Notes: generated by a model from the letters alone, not told the origin. Positions 34,682 to 44,681 are shown, numbered from the stretch's first letter. The stretch: 64,000 bases of DNA from JAWXBK01 sp040878185 (GCA_040878185.1 JBBDMS010000053.1:1-64000), one strand, 5' to 3'. Made by a program: numbers and translations.

Positions 34682-37600
34682 TCAGTTCGGGAATCCGACG
34701 CCGTCTTCGATCGCGACGATCGCACCGTTGACGTCGTAGATGAAGTAGGTGACACCCGCACCGCCATAAGCGTCGCCGAGTGTGGTCGAGCCGATCGACA
34801 AACCCAGACCGTCGATGGCAACGACATCGCCGGAATCGCCCCGGATCACCAGATCGATCGGATTGCCCTCGAATATCTCCCCGGTATCACCGCCGAAATC
34901 GAGAATGTCGGTCTCGTCGAGAATGACCGTGCTTCCCGCCCCGCCGCGCATGTCGAAGATCTCGAGGTCGTCGAGCTCTCCGAAGAAGGACCCGAAATCG
35001 TAAGTGCCGGTATCGGCGAGGAGCGCATCGATGCCGCTGCCGCCGTCGTAATTGCCGATACCGGTGAAGACCAGCGTGTCGTCGCCGCTGCCGCCGTCCA
35101 TGTAGAAGAAATCGTTCTGGGCGCCGCCATCGATATAGTCGTTGCCCCCGTCGCCGAAGATCGTGTCGCCCCCGAAGCCGTCACTGCCGCCGCCGACGAG
35201 CGTATCGTTGCCACCGCCGCCGCGGATGAGATCCGCGCCGTTGCCGCCGTCGATGCTGTCATTGCCGTTGTCGCCCACTAGGCTGTCGTCGCCGTTCCCG
35301 CCGAGGATGACATCGCCGCCGGTGCCGCCGTCGATCGTGTCGCTGCCGTTCGCGCCGATCAGGCTGTCGTTGCCGGCGGCGCCGCCGATATGGTCGTTGC
35401 CGCCGCCACCAAAGATCGTGTCATCGCCGCCGCTGCCGAACAGCGTGTCGGCATGCAGCCCGTCGTCGGTGCCGCCCTCGATCGAGTCGTCGCCGGAACC
35501 GCCATCGATCCAGTCCTCGTGACGGCCGCCGTCGATGGTGTCGTCGCCGTTGCCACCGAGGATCGAGTCGTCGCCATCGCTGCCCGAGAGCGAATCGTTG
35601 CCGTCGCCGCCTTCGATGTAATCGTCCCCCGAGCCGCCATCGATGGTGTCGTTGCCCGGCGCACCGTAATTCTGGGTGTTCTGGAACCCGTCGCCGAAGA
35701 GGTAGTCGTCGTCGCCACTGCCGGCGATCGAATCGTGGCCGCCATAACCAATGATGAGATCCGTGTACTCGCCGCCCGAGAGCGTGTTGTCGCTGCCATT
35801 GCCCTCGTCCGCGATCAGATCGCCAAAATCGGAGATGATCGTGTCATCGCCGGAACCGGCGGGACCGCCGAGGATAGTGTCCGAAGAGCCATCCTGCGCG
35901 CGGATCGTATCGCTGCCCTGGCCGCCGATCAGCAGATCGTTGCCGTCGCCGCCGAGGATCGAATCGTCGCCGTTGCCGCCATCGACGTAATCCCGCGTGC
36001 CCTTGTTCTCGACGAAGCTGACGAAGCTCTCGATGTTGCCGGCGAAAATCGTATCGTCGCCATTGCCGCCCATCAGGCTATCGCTGTTGGCGCCGCCCTG
36101 GAGCGTATCGTTCCCGTCACCGCCCTGAACTCTGTCGTCGCCCTTGCCGCCGACGATCGAATCGTTACCAGTGCCGCCAAAGATCGAGTCATCGCCGAAA
36201 TCGCCGCCCGAGAGGTGATCGTCGCCAGTGCCGCCGAGGATCGTGTCGTTGCCGAAAGCGCCCAAGATCGTATCGTCGCCATCGCCACCGATCAGCACAT
36301 CCTTGCCGTTGCTGCCACCAATACGGTCGTTGCCGGTGCCGCCGATCAGGCTGTCGCCGAGAACAGTATCGCCGCCGAGCAGCGAATCATGGCCGAGGAG
36401 CGTATCGTCGCCGTTGCCGCCATAGGCCGTGTCCCCGCCGTTGCCGCCGACCAGCGAGTCATCGCCCTTGCCGCCCTGGACCAGATCGTTGTCCAGACCG
36501 CCATCGATCGTATCGTTCCCGTTGGCGCCGAAAATTTTGTCGCGACCGAACGATCCGAGGATCGAATCGTTGCCTTCGTCGCCGAGAATACTGTCGCTAC
36601 CCGCACCGCCGAGGATCGTATCGTTGCCCGCGCCACCATGCACCGTATCGGTGCCGGTGCCACCAAAAACGACGTCATCGCCGTTGCCGCCATTGATGAA
36701 GTCGTTGTCCGTACCGCCATCGATGAAGTCGTTGCCGTTGCCGCCGAAGATCTCGTCGTTGAAATCGCCGCCGACGAGGGAATCGTCGCCCTCCGCGCCG
36801 ATCAGCACGTCCTTGCCCTGGCTGCCGACCAGCGTGTCATCGCCGGCGTCGCCGATCAGCACGTCCTTGCCCTGGCTGCCGAAAATCCGGTCGTCGCCGT
36901 CGCCGCCGAGCACACTGTCGCCCTCGCCGGTCACGCTGTCCGATTCGCTGCCGCCGGCGATCGTATCGTTGCCATCACCGCCGAAAATCGTGTCGGCACC
37001 GTTCCTGCCGGACAGCCCGTCATCGCCGTTGCCGCCCTCGATATAGTCGTTGCCGTTCCCGCCGATGATCGAGTCGTCGCCCGGCGCGCCGTATTCGGGC
37101 GTGTTCGGGAAGCCGTCGCCGTAGAGATAATCGCCGCCGCCGAGGCCGACGATCGTATCGTTGCCGCCATGGCCGACGATCAGGTCGGTATCGGGCGTAC
37201 CGAGCAGCGTGTCGTCGCCCGAGCTGCCTTCGATCGCGACCAGATCGCCTTTGTCGGCGAGAATCGAATCGGTGCCGGTGCCGGCGGGGCCACCCAGGAT
37301 CGTATCGTTGGAGCCGTCGAGCGCGTCGATCGTGTCGGTGCCCTTGCCCCCGAGGAGCAGGTCTGCGCCATTGCCGCCGCCGATCTGGTCGTTGCCGTTG
37401 CCACCGCTCACCGTATCGCTGCCGTTGCCGTCGCCACCCCCGAGCGTGTCGTTGCCGTTGTCGCCGGCCACGAAATCGTCGCCGCTGCCGCCATCGAGAC
37501 TGTCGTCGCCGTCCTCGCCGACGATCGCATCGTTGCCGTCGCCGCCATGGATCGTGTCGTTGCCGAAATAGCCCAGAATCGTGTCGTTGCCCGAGCCGCC

Positions 37601-39385
37601 GAGGATCGAATCGTCGCCGCTGGCGCCATCAATGAAATCGTTGCCAGCCCCGCCATCGATCGAATCGTTGCCGCTGCCGAACACGGAATCGGTTCCGGCC
37701 GGTCCGTTATCGCCCTGGATGGTGTCGTTACCGTCTCCGCCGGAGATCGTGTCGTTGCCGTTGCCGCCGACCAGTACGTCCTTTCCCTCGCCGCCGGAGA
37801 GCGTGTCGTTGCCGTCGTCGCCGGACATCGCGTCGTTGGCATCGCCGCCCAGCAGCAGATCGGCGCCATCGCCGCCCGAGAGCGAATCCTCACCGTTGCC
37901 GCCGCGGATGAGGTCGCCGCCGTTGCCGCCAAGGATCGAGTCGCTGCCATTCCCGCCGAGCAGGGAATCGTTCCCTTCATCGCCGACCATCGTGTCGTTG
38001 CCGTCGCCGCCTTCGAGCGAATCGGCGCCCTGGCCGCCGTTGATCGTGTCGTTGTCGTCGCCGCCGAACAGCAGATCGTCGCCCTGATCACCGAACACCG
38101 CATCCTTGCCGTTGCCGCCGCGCACCACGTCATTGCCCTGACCGCCGAATACCGAATCGTCGCCGTTCTTGCCGAGCAGCGAGTCGCGCCCGTTGCCGCC
38201 GAAAATCAGATCGTCGCCATTGCCGCTGTCGCCGGCGATGGTGTCGTTGCCGTTGCCGCCGAAGATCGTGTCGTTGCCCGGTCCGCCGGAAATCGAATCG
38301 TCGCCGTCGCCGCCGAGGATCGAATCGTTGCCGCTGCCGCCCGAAATGGAATCGTTGCCGCCATCGCCGAAGACAAAATCGTCGTCCTCCAGCGCAAGTA
38401 TCGTATCGTCGTCTGCGGTGCCGACCAGAGCGTCGACCTCGGGCGTGCCGATGATGACGTTGCCCAACGTTTCGACTGGTACAAACTCCGGCGGATCCAG
38501 TGCGATATCGAGGAGCGTGTATTCGTTTTCAGTACCCGCCAGCGTGCCGCCGTTCTGCAGCAGCGTCTGGATGAACTCGACAAAGTCCAGCGGATCGATG
38601 CCGAGCGCGCCGAACAAGAACGGATCGGACAGGTTGCCGAAATTACCGCTGCCCGAGTTGTTGCCGCCTGCGTCGCCCTGCTGCCCGTCGCCGTCATACG
38701 GGATATCCATCTCGTCGCCTTCGATGATGGTGAGCGCGGCCCCGAACAACGCCATGATTTCGTCTGGCGTGTAAAACTTGGTGCCGACCGGCAGCTCGTT
38801 GACGCTCGCGACTTCGATGCCCTCGAACGCCTCGTCGAGCACGACTTCGCCGGCGAGATTGACGAACACGATGCGACCCGGCCCGTCCGGTTCGGGCAGC
38901 AGCGCGATCGCCCAACTGCCCGAGGGCGTGCCCGAACCGCCGCCGAACGTGCCGCGAATGCCGAGCGTACCAACCGGGGTGGTGATATTGACGCCGTCGC
39001 CCTCCGCCGGCGCGATCGCACCGGTGAGGAAGGTGAAGCTGCCGGAGAAGACCGATGCGGCCAGACCGTTATCGCTGCCGCCCGGGTTGTAGATCAGCTC
39101 GTCGATCATCAGATCGCCGTTGCCGCCGAGCGCGAAACTGGTGCCGTCGACGAATTCGATCTGCACCGACGCGTCCGGCGCGGTGACGATACGGTCGCCT
39201 TGGAAGATCGGCGCGCCTTCGGCGAGCGGTTCTGTGCCGCCGGCTGTACGCTGCGCGGTGACGTCGCCCTCGATGCCGGCTACGGTCCCGATCGGTTCGG
39301 CGGCCTGCGCGATCTGGACGATCTGCTCGCTGTGGGTCGTTCCGCCGTCGCCGGCCGGTCCCGAATTCGAGGTCGGATCCGCCAT
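34682..39385 (-). CDS. Giant FecR-domain RTX calcium-binding repeat protein, probable type I secretion substrate
   Basis: 1567 residues. An N-terminal FecR-like beta domain (about residues 30-190: GTVAGIEGDVTAQR, IFQGDRIVTAPDASVQIEF, TPVGTLGIRGTFGGG) is followed by about 1200 residues of nonapeptide RTX repeats (GGxGxDxxx; many N-D or D-D variants) forming a calcium-bound parallel beta-roll. A non-repeat C-terminus (from about 1450) ending YDVNGAIVAIEDGVGFPN could be a type I secretion signal. There is no N-terminal signal peptide. No HlyB/HlyD/TolC genes are in the window. Very acidic. Probably an extracellular adhesin or surface-layer-like protein. The repeats show a higher-order period of about 476 residues. 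Confidence 0.87.
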   Translation of the reverse strand: MADPTSNSGPAGDGGTTHSEQIVQIAQAAEPIGTVAGIEGDVTAQRTAGGTEPLAEGAPIFQGDRIVTAPDASVQIEFVDGTSFALGGNGDLMIDELIYNPGGSDNGLAASVFSGSFTFLTGAIAPAEGDGVNITTPVGTLGIRGTFGGGSGTPSGSWAIALLPEPDGPGRIVFVNLAGEVVLDEAFEGIEVASVNELPVGTKFYTPDEIMALFGAALTIIEGDEMDIPYDGDGQQGDAGGNNSGSGNFGNLSDPFLFGALGIDPLDFVEFIQTLLQNGGTLAGTENEYTLLDIALDPPEFVPVETLGNVIIGTPEVDALVGTADDDTILALEDDDFVFGDGGNDSISGGSGNDSILGGDGDDSISGGPGNDTIFGGNGNDTIAGDSGNGDDLIFGGNGRDSLLGKNGDDSVFGGQGNDVVRGGNGKDAVFGDQGDDLLFGGDDNDTINGGQGADSLEGGDGNDTMVGDEGNDSLLGGNGSDSILGGNGGDLIRGGNGEDSLSGGDGADLLLGGDANDAMSGDDGNDTLSGGEGKDVLVGGNGNDTISGGDGNDTIQGDNGPAGTDSVFGSGNDSIDGGAGNDFIDGASGDDSILGGSGNDTILGYFGNDTIHGGDGNDAIVGEDGDDSLDGGSGDDFVAGDNGNDTLGGGDGNGSDTVSGGNGNDQIGGGNGADLLLGGKGTDTIDALDGSNDTILGGPAGTGTDSILADKGDLVAIEGSSGDDTLLGTPDTDLIVGHGGNDTIVGLGGGDYLYGDGFPNTPEYGAPGDDSIIGGNGNDYIEGGNGDDGLSGRNGADTIFGGDGNDTIAGGSESDSVTGEGDSVLGGDGDDRIFGSQGKDVLIGDAGDDTLVGSQGKDVLIGAEGDDSLVGGDFNDEIFGGNGNDFIDGGTDNDFINGGNGDDVVFGGTGTDTVHGGAGNDTILGGAGSDSILGDEGNDSILGSFGRDKIFGANGNDTIDGGLDNDLVQGGKGDDSLVGGNGGDTAYGGNGDDTLLGHDSLLGGDTVLGDSLIGGTGNDRIGGSNGKDVLIGGDGDDTILGAFGNDTILGGTGDDHLSGGDFGDDSIFGGTGNDSIVGGKGDDRVQGGDGNDTLQGGANSDSLMGGNGDDTIFAGNIESFVSFVENKGTRDYVDGGNGDDSILGGDGNDLLIGGQGSDTIRAQDGSSDTILGGPAGSGDDTIISDFGDLIADEGNGSDNTLSGGEYTDLIIGYGGHDSIAGSGDDDYLFGDGFQNTQNYGAPGNDTIDGGSGDDYIEGGDGNDSLSGSDGDDSILGGNGDDTIDGGRHEDWIDGGSGDDSIEGGTDDGLHADTLFGSGGDDTIFGGGGNDHIGGAAGNDSLIGANGSDTIDGGTGGDVILGGNGDDSLVGDNGNDSIDGGNGADLIRGGGGNDTLVGGGSDGFGGDTIFGDGGNDYIDGGAQNDFFYMDGGSGDDTLVFTGIGNYDGGSGIDALLADTGTYDFGSFFGELDDLEIFDMRGGAGSTVILDETDILDFGGDTGEIFEGNPIDLVIRGDSGDVVAIDGLGLSIGSTTLGDAYGGAGVTYFIYDVNGAIVAIEDGVGFPN

Positions 39386-39600
39386 CTAAAATCCCCTGTT
39401 CCGGGCTTGCCCGATCGGCTTCACGCGGTCGTGAACTGCCCGGCGGGAGTATAAGGCGACGCCATCGCTTTTGCCATCGCGTTACCGCAAAAACACACAC
39501 CACGGTGTGGGGTTTGAACGGACTCTACAGCTTTACCCGGGCCAATCGATAACCTTGGTCCCGCCGCCCAAACGGCCAGATAGTCAAAATGAGTATTGGG
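39386..39600. promoter_or_regulatory. Region upstream of the FecR-RTX gene
   Basis: 215 bp between the cyclase stop and the RTX start. It contains the inverted repeat CACACC/GGTGTG (ACACACCACGGTGTGGGGT, about 39494-39512), which could end cyclase transcription or bind a regulator. No clear -35/-10 pair is seen. Confidence 0.35.
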
Positions 39601-41820
39601 TTACTTCTCGTCGGCGATGTACGCGCCGTCCCAGTCGGCTGGCGGCGGTGTTTCCTCAAGAATAGCGATGCGTTCCGCATAGAGGCTGAAGAGCCCGGCC
39701 AGCGCCGGCTGCACCGTCACGAGATCGGCCGCCGCCTGCCGCGCGGCACCCCAGCGCTGGCCGCGATAATGATCGAGGAACGAGGCCTGCGCCGTCCGCA
39801 ATGCCTGGAATGGCGGGCTCGCAGCGACGGTTTCGTCGCCGAGCAAAGCAAAGATGGTGACCGCCTCGGCCTTGCCCTTGACCGCGATCCGGTCGATTTC
39901 CAGCACAGCGAGCCCCGGCGCTTCGCGTTCGGTCGCCGCGGTGATGATGATCGGCACGCCATAGCGCTTGGTCTGGGATTCGATGCGCGAAGCGAGATTG
40001 ACCGGATCGCCGAGCGCCGAATATTCGAGCCGCGTTTCGGATCCCATATTGCCGACGACGCAGCGCCCGGTGTTGATGCCGACGCCGACGCCGATCCGCG
40101 GCGGCGTGCGGCCTTCCTCCGCAAACTCGGGATCGTTCTGCCAGGCTTCGTTGAGGCGACCGATCGCCGACTGCATCGCGAGCGCGGCGTGACAGGCGAC
40201 GCGCGCATGATCGGGCTGATCGGCGGGTGCGTTCCAGAACGCCATCACGGCATCGCCCATATACTTGTCGACCGTCCCGTCCAGCGTCTGCACCTCGTCG
40301 CTCATCGCGGTGAGAAATTTGTTGACGATGCCGGTCAGCGTCTGCGGATCGCCGGCATAGCGTTCGCTTAAGGCCGTGAAGCCGCGCGCATCGGCGAACA
40401 TGACCGTCAGCACGCGTTCGTCGCCGCCGAGCTTCAACGCATTGCGATCGCGGCTGACGCGTTCAGCCATCACCGGCGAGAGATAGCGGCCGAATGCTTC
40501 CGCGGTCTGACGGCGCTGCCGTTCCGTCCGGTAGTGGCTGAGATAGACCAGCAGGCCGTAAAGCATGCCCGCGGTCGCTGCCGGATAGCTCGGATCGACC
40601 AGCAGGTTCTTCTCGATGAAGAAGTACCAGGAGCCGGCTGCCGCCCCGCCGAGTGCCAGCACGAGCACGCCGAAGGAGAGGCTCGCGCGCACGGCAGGCA
40701 CCAGTCCGATCAGCAGCAGTCCGAAGATGCAGGTCGCCACCAGTTCGGCGCCGAGCATGAAATTGGGCCTGCGCAGATACTCGCCGGCGAGCACCGTTTC
40801 GATGAGCTGCGCATGAATCTCGACCCCCGGCATCGTGAGATCGACCGGCGTCGCGCGCAGATCGCGCAGACCCACCGCCGACGTGCCGATCAGGATGATG
40901 CGGCCGGCAATCTGCTCCGGCGCCACTCGGCCTGCGAGCACGTCGCCGGCCGAGACGAAGCGCGCCGGATCGTGCAGTCCGAATCGAATCCAGACCTGGC
41001 CCTGTTCGTCGGTCGGCACTTTCACGCCGGCGATCGACAAGGTTTCGATGCCGATCTCGTTGCGCTGCACGGCGTAAGTCGTCTGGCCGGTCGCAACGCG
41101 CAGAAGCTCGGGCGCGAGCGCGGGCAGGATCGTGTCGCCGACGCGCATCAGCAGCGGCACGCGCCGCACCAACCCGTCCTGCTCGGGATCGAGCGTGAAA
41201 AGACCGCGCCCGACGGCCGCCGCCTCGAGCGCCGGCAGGTTCGAGAGGACGCCGGGATAGGGATAGAGGAAGGGCCGCGGATTGCCGCCGATCTCGGCGA
41301 CCGCGGCCGGCGCAACTGGATGTTCGTTCGCGCTGACGCCGAGACTTTCGAGCACCGAATAGCCGAGCACGCAGCGGCAGCGCGCCAGGGTCGCGGCAAA
41401 AATCCCGTCGTGATCGGGCAGCGATTCGAGCAGCGCGCGCGTCGCGGGATCGATGCCGTCGAGCCGCTGCGCGATCATCGCCGGCGAGGTGCGGTCGGGC
41501 TCGGCGAAGAGGATGTCGAAACCGACGACGGCCGCGCCCGATGCCATCAGCGTGTCGACCAATTCGGCGAGGATCGTGCGCGGCCAGGGCCATTGCCCGA
41601 TCTCGGCGATGCTCGCCTCGTCGATGTCGACGATCTGCACCGGATACTGCTCGTTCTGACGCGGCGCCAGTTTCTGCATCAGATCGAAGCTGCGCAGCCG
41701 CAGCGCCTCGATCATCACCGGATCCTCGACGCGCACCCAGAGCAGGAGGGCAAGCAGCGGCAGCGCGACCGCGCGTGCCAGCCCGAACCGCTCGCTTATG
41801 TTCCGCAGGATGGACCTCAT
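39601..41820 (-). CDS. CHASE2 domain adenylate/guanylate cyclase (class III), membrane protein
   Basis: 739 residues from ATG 41820. One N-terminal membrane helix (AVALPLLALLLWV), a periplasmic CHASE2 domain (about 40-340: VQIVDIDEASIAEIGQWPWPR, GFDILFAEPDR, IILIGTSAVGLRD), three further helices (about 345-430), then a class III cyclase domain (VMFADARGFTALSERY, DKYMGDAVMAFWNAP, GINTGRCVVGNMG, YSALGDPVNLASRIE). Both metal-binding Asp residues and the transition-state Asn/Arg region appear present. It makes cAMP or cGMP in response to an external signal. FecR-domain proteins are recurrent CHASE2-cyclase neighbours, as here. Confidence 0.92.
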   Translation of the reverse strand: MRSILRNISERFGLARAVALPLLALLLWVRVEDPVMIEALRLRSFDLMQKLAPRQNEQYPVQIVDIDEASIAEIGQWPWPRTILAELVDTLMASGAAVVGFDILFAEPDRTSPAMIAQRLDGIDPATRALLESLPDHDGIFAATLARCRCVLGYSVLESLGVSANEHPVAPAAVAEIGGNPRPFLYPYPGVLSNLPALEAAAVGRGLFTLDPEQDGLVRRVPLLMRVGDTILPALAPELLRVATGQTTYAVQRNEIGIETLSIAGVKVPTDEQGQVWIRFGLHDPARFVSAGDVLAGRVAPEQIAGRIILIGTSAVGLRDLRATPVDLTMPGVEIHAQLIETVLAGEYLRRPNFMLGAELVATCIFGLLLIGLVPAVRASLSFGVLVLALGGAAAGSWYFFIEKNLLVDPSYPAATAGMLYGLLVYLSHYRTERQRRQTAEAFGRYLSPVMAERVSRDRNALKLGGDERVLTVMFADARGFTALSERYAGDPQTLTGIVNKFLTAMSDEVQTLDGTVDKYMGDAVMAFWNAPADQPDHARVACHAALAMQSAIGRLNEAWQNDPEFAEEGRTPPRIGVGVGINTGRCVVGNMGSETRLEYSALGDPVNLASRIESQTKRYGVPIIITAATEREAPGLAVLEIDRIAVKGKAEAVTIFALLGDETVAASPPFQALRTAQASFLDHYRGQRWGAARQAAADLVTVQPALAGLFSLYAERIAILEETPPPADWDGAYIADEK

Positions 41821-41994
41821 GTCCCGGTCGGACCCCCTCGTCGCCGGAACCGGCCGCATGCGACCGATCCCGGCGGAGACCTTAAAGTTCCCGCCCGGCG
41901 GCGTCGATGGCGGGCGGTTGACGCGCGACGCCATTGACCTAAATGACGGCCGGGTGATAGCCAGACGCGCCCTACCCAACACCACACCAGCCGG

Positions 41995-43017
41995 ATGACG
42001 AACGCACCCGATTCGCTGCCCGACCTCGCCGTCGATATTCGTGGCCTCAGCAAGCTTTATCGCAGCCGCAAGAGCGGCGGCGTGCAGGCGCTGAGCGACG
42101 TCGACCTGCAGATTCCGCGCGGCATGCTGTTCGGCCTGCTCGGCCCGAACGGCGCCGGCAAATCGACGCTGATCAACATCATGGCGCAGCTGGTGCGCAA
42201 GACGACGGGCAATGTGCGCATCTGGGATTACGATCTCGACAAGAGCCCGCGCGATGTCGCGAGCGCGATCGGCGTGGTGCCGCAGGAACTCAATATCGAT
42301 CCGTTTTTCACGCCGCACGAACTGCTCGATCTGCAGGGCGGGCTCTATGGCGTGCCGCGCAAGGAACGCCGCACCGACGAACTGCTGGCGGCGATGAGCC
42401 TGACGCGGCAGTCGAACTCTTATGCGCGCAGCCTTTCGGGTGGCATGCGTCGCCGGCTGATGGTCGCAAAGGCGATGGTGCACAGCCCGCCGGTGCTGGT
42501 GCTCGACGAGCCGACCGCCGGCGTCGACGTCGAACTGCGCCGGCAGCTCTGGGACTATGTGCGCGAGCTCAATCGGGCCGGTACGACGGTGCTGCTGACG
42601 ACGCACTATCTCGAAGAGGCGGAAGAACTCTGCGACCGTATCGCGATCATCAACCACGGCAAGGTGATCGCGATCGACGACACGGCGCGGATGCTGGCGC
42701 GGCTCGACCACAAGGAATTGCTGTTCATCCTTTCCGCCGACGCCGTCGCGATGCCGGAGGCGCTGAAACGCTTCGACGTCCAGCTTCAAACGCCGCGCCG
42801 GATGCTGGTGCGCTATCAGCCGAGCAAGACGCAGATCGGCGAGATTCTTAGTGCGGTGCAGCACGCGGGTCTGGAGATCGCCGATCTCACCACGCTCGAA
42901 ACCGATCTCGAGGATATCTTCCTCGAACTGACGCGCGGCACGCGCGGCGAGCTGCGGCCGGACGCCGGGCGATCGACCCCGCCGGACGCCGATCGCACGG
43001 GCGCCGGACGCGCGTGA
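41995..43017 (+). CDS. ABC transporter ATP-binding protein
   Basis: 340 residues. Walker A LGPNGAGKSTLINIM, Q-loop VVPQELNIDPFFT, signature LSGGMRRRLMVAKAM, Walker B LVLDEPTAGVD and H-loop LLTTHYLEEAEEL. It resembles ATPases of the ABC-2 exporter class (NodI/YadG-like), which work with a separate membrane subunit; none is adjacent. It is divergent from the cyclase. The stop overlaps the GTG of the following hydrolase (GTGA). Confidence 0.92.
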   Translation: MTNAPDSLPDLAVDIRGLSKLYRSRKSGGVQALSDVDLQIPRGMLFGLLGPNGAGKSTLINIMAQLVRKTTGNVRIWDYDLDKSPRDVASAIGVVPQELNIDPFFTPHELLDLQGGLYGVPRKERRTDELLAAMSLTRQSNSYARSLSGGMRRRLMVAKAMVHSPPVLVLDEPTAGVDVELRRQLWDYVRELNRAGTTVLLTTHYLEEAEELCDRIAIINHGKVIAIDDTARMLARLDHKELLFILSADAVAMPEALKRFDVQLQTPRRMLVRYQPSKTQIGEILSAVQHAGLEIADLTTLETDLEDIFLELTRGTRGELRPDAGRSTPPDADRTGAGRA

Positions 43018-44142
43018 CGAAACGGCGCCGGCATGATCGATCCTTCGCCGCTTTGCTCGCTTTTGGCCTGGCGCTGTTCGCGGCCGGGTTTGCCGGCGGA
43101 TGTGCTCCGAAACTGCAATCGATCGGCCCCGACATTGCGGACCCGATGCTGACCGACGAAGCGATCGTGATGCCCGATGGTACAGCCTTGCCGTTGCGGC
43201 GCTGGCTACCCCAAGGCGGCGACCAGCAAAATGGCGCGGGCAAGCCCGATGCGGTGGTGCTGGCGCTGCACGGGTTCAACGATTATTCGCGCGCCTTCGA
43301 ACTGCCGGCCGATTTCTGGGCCAAAGCCGGCATCGCGACCTATGCCTATGACCAGCGCGGGTTCGGCGACAGCGAGCAGATCGGCTACTGGCCCGGCAAC
43401 GAGCAACTCGTCGAAGACGTGAACATCGCAGTAGGATTGTTGCGTGCCGAACATCCCGATACGCCGATCTTCCTGCTCGGCGAGAGCATGGGTGGCGCCG
43501 TCGCGATGGCGGTGCTCGATGCGGCCCTGTTGCCGGCGGTCGACGGCGTCGTGCTGGTCNNNNNNNNNNCTGGTCGCGCCGGCGGTCTGGGGCCGCGAAA
43601 GCCAGGGACCGATCGCGACCGGCGCGCTGTGGTTCTTCGCCCACACGATGCCGTGGATGAAACTGACCGGCGAAGGGCTGCGCATCGTGCCGACCGACAA
43701 TACGGACGTGCTGCTCCAGATGCAGAACGATCCGCTGGTCCTTAAGGAAAGCCGCATCGACGCGGTCTACGGGCTGGTCGGGCTGATGGATCGCAGTGTC
43801 GCGTCGGTACCGCAGATGGGCAGGGTACCGACACTGATCCTCTATGGTGCGAAGGAAGACGTGCTGCCGCCGGGCGCCGTGATGCGCGCGCTCGAAGGGC
43901 TGCCGCCATTGCCCGAGGACCAGATACGCATCGGCATCTATCGGAGCGGCTATCACATGCTGCTGCGCGATCTCGAGGCGCCGATCGTCTGGCGCGATAT
44001 CGCCGCCTGGATGACCGACCGCACACAGACGTTGCCCTCGGGCGCCGATGCGACCGCGCGGCGCGTGATGGCGGGCGATCCCGAAGAAGAAGACGCTGAA
44101 GACGCGCTCTCGGACGTGGCCGCGCCCGAACCGGCGATCTGA
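43014..44142 (+). CDS. Alpha/beta hydrolase lipoprotein (monoacylglycerol lipase-like), interrupted by a 10-N gap
   Basis: Starts at GTG 43014. Lipoprotein signal with lipobox AGGC (FAAGFAGGCAPKL). The hydrolase fold shows LALHGFNDYSRAF, YDQRGFGDSE, nucleophile elbow LLGESMGGAV (Ser), acid LYGAKEDVLPP (Asp) and His in SGYHMLLRD. The two halves lie in different frames across the 10 N, but the gap is flanked by CTGGTC on both sides; collapsing it gives one open frame (VVLVAPAVWG), so the frame break is an assembly artefact. Likely an envelope-anchored lipase or esterase. Coupled to the ABC ATPase by a 4-bp overlap. Confidence 0.85.
43560..43569. other. Assembly gap (10 N) inside the hydrolase gene
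   Basis: CTGGTC occurs immediately before and after the Ns, which suggests two contig ends that really overlap. Joining them restores one reading frame. Confidence 0.9.
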
Positions 44143-44210
44143 AAGCGAGCCTCGGCAAAGTTGGAGTCCGAACCGGCGAGCTGAACGGCGACGGGACTAC
44201 AGCGACCGAT

Positions 44211-44681
44211 CTATTCCTCAACTGCGGCACCGGGCAGATTGCGCCGTGCCCGTGCGATGGCAGCGGGTGCGATCTCCTGCGCTTCGGCGAACGCGATCAG
44301 ATCCGGCTCGTGCGCGAGCAGAAAATCGAGCACGGCGCCGAGCATGACCGGATCCTGCGCGCGGGCGCGCAGATCGTCGAGATCGAGGCCGGAGAGCGCG
44401 AGGAAGCGCGGCAGCAGATCTTCGTCGGCGGCGACGTGCGCCAGCGCGATCAGCGCGAGGGTCTCGGCATCGGCCAGCGTATTGAGACGCGCGTTGGGGG
44501 GTGCTGCGGCCGATGCGCGCTGTGCCACACGACCCATCGGGCGGGAACCGGCATTGCCAGCAGGAGTGGCCCGCTGATTGCCGGCCTCGTCGTTGGGCGG
44601 CGGCGTGTCGGGCGTTTCGGATTGCGCGCCGGGCGGCGTGCCACGGGACGTGTCGGGCTTGTCGTTGCGGGGGTCGGCCAT
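44211..44681 (-). CDS. DUF3572 family protein
   Basis: 156 residues from ATG 44681. A Pro/Thr/Asn-rich disordered N-terminus (about 65 residues) precedes the DUF3572 helical domain: ADAETLALIALAHVAADEDLLPRFLALSGLDLDDLR, then VLDFLLAHEPDLIAFAE and PAAIARARRNLPG. A small cytoplasmic protein of unknown role found mainly in alphaproteobacteria. It is divergent from tRNA-Arg. Confidence 0.85.
   Translation of the reverse strand: MADPRNDKPDTSRGTPPGAQSETPDTPPPNDEAGNQRATPAGNAGSRPMGRVAQRASAAAPPNARLNTLADAETLALIALAHVAADEDLLPRFLALSGLDLDDLRARAQDPVMLGAVLDFLLAHEPDLIAFAEAQEIAPAAIARARRNLPGAAVEE

Noticed and set aside
31428..34739. 1103-codon plus-strand frame opposite polA
   Set aside because: Antisense shadow; polA motifs are intact on the minus strand.
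35000..39000. CRISPR-like regular repeats
   Set aside because: The periodicity is 27 bp coding for RTX nonapeptides in an open frame; there are no conserved repeats with unique spacers.
35390..39454. 1354-codon plus-strand frame rich in V-A-D-D-R-I-V-A repeats
   Set aside because: Mirror image of the RTX repeats on the opposite strand; repetition comes from the nonapeptide code.
41821..42864. N-terminal extension of the CHASE2 cyclase frame
   Set aside because: Overlaps the ABC ATPase on the other strand and lacks family features; the cyclase starts at 41820.
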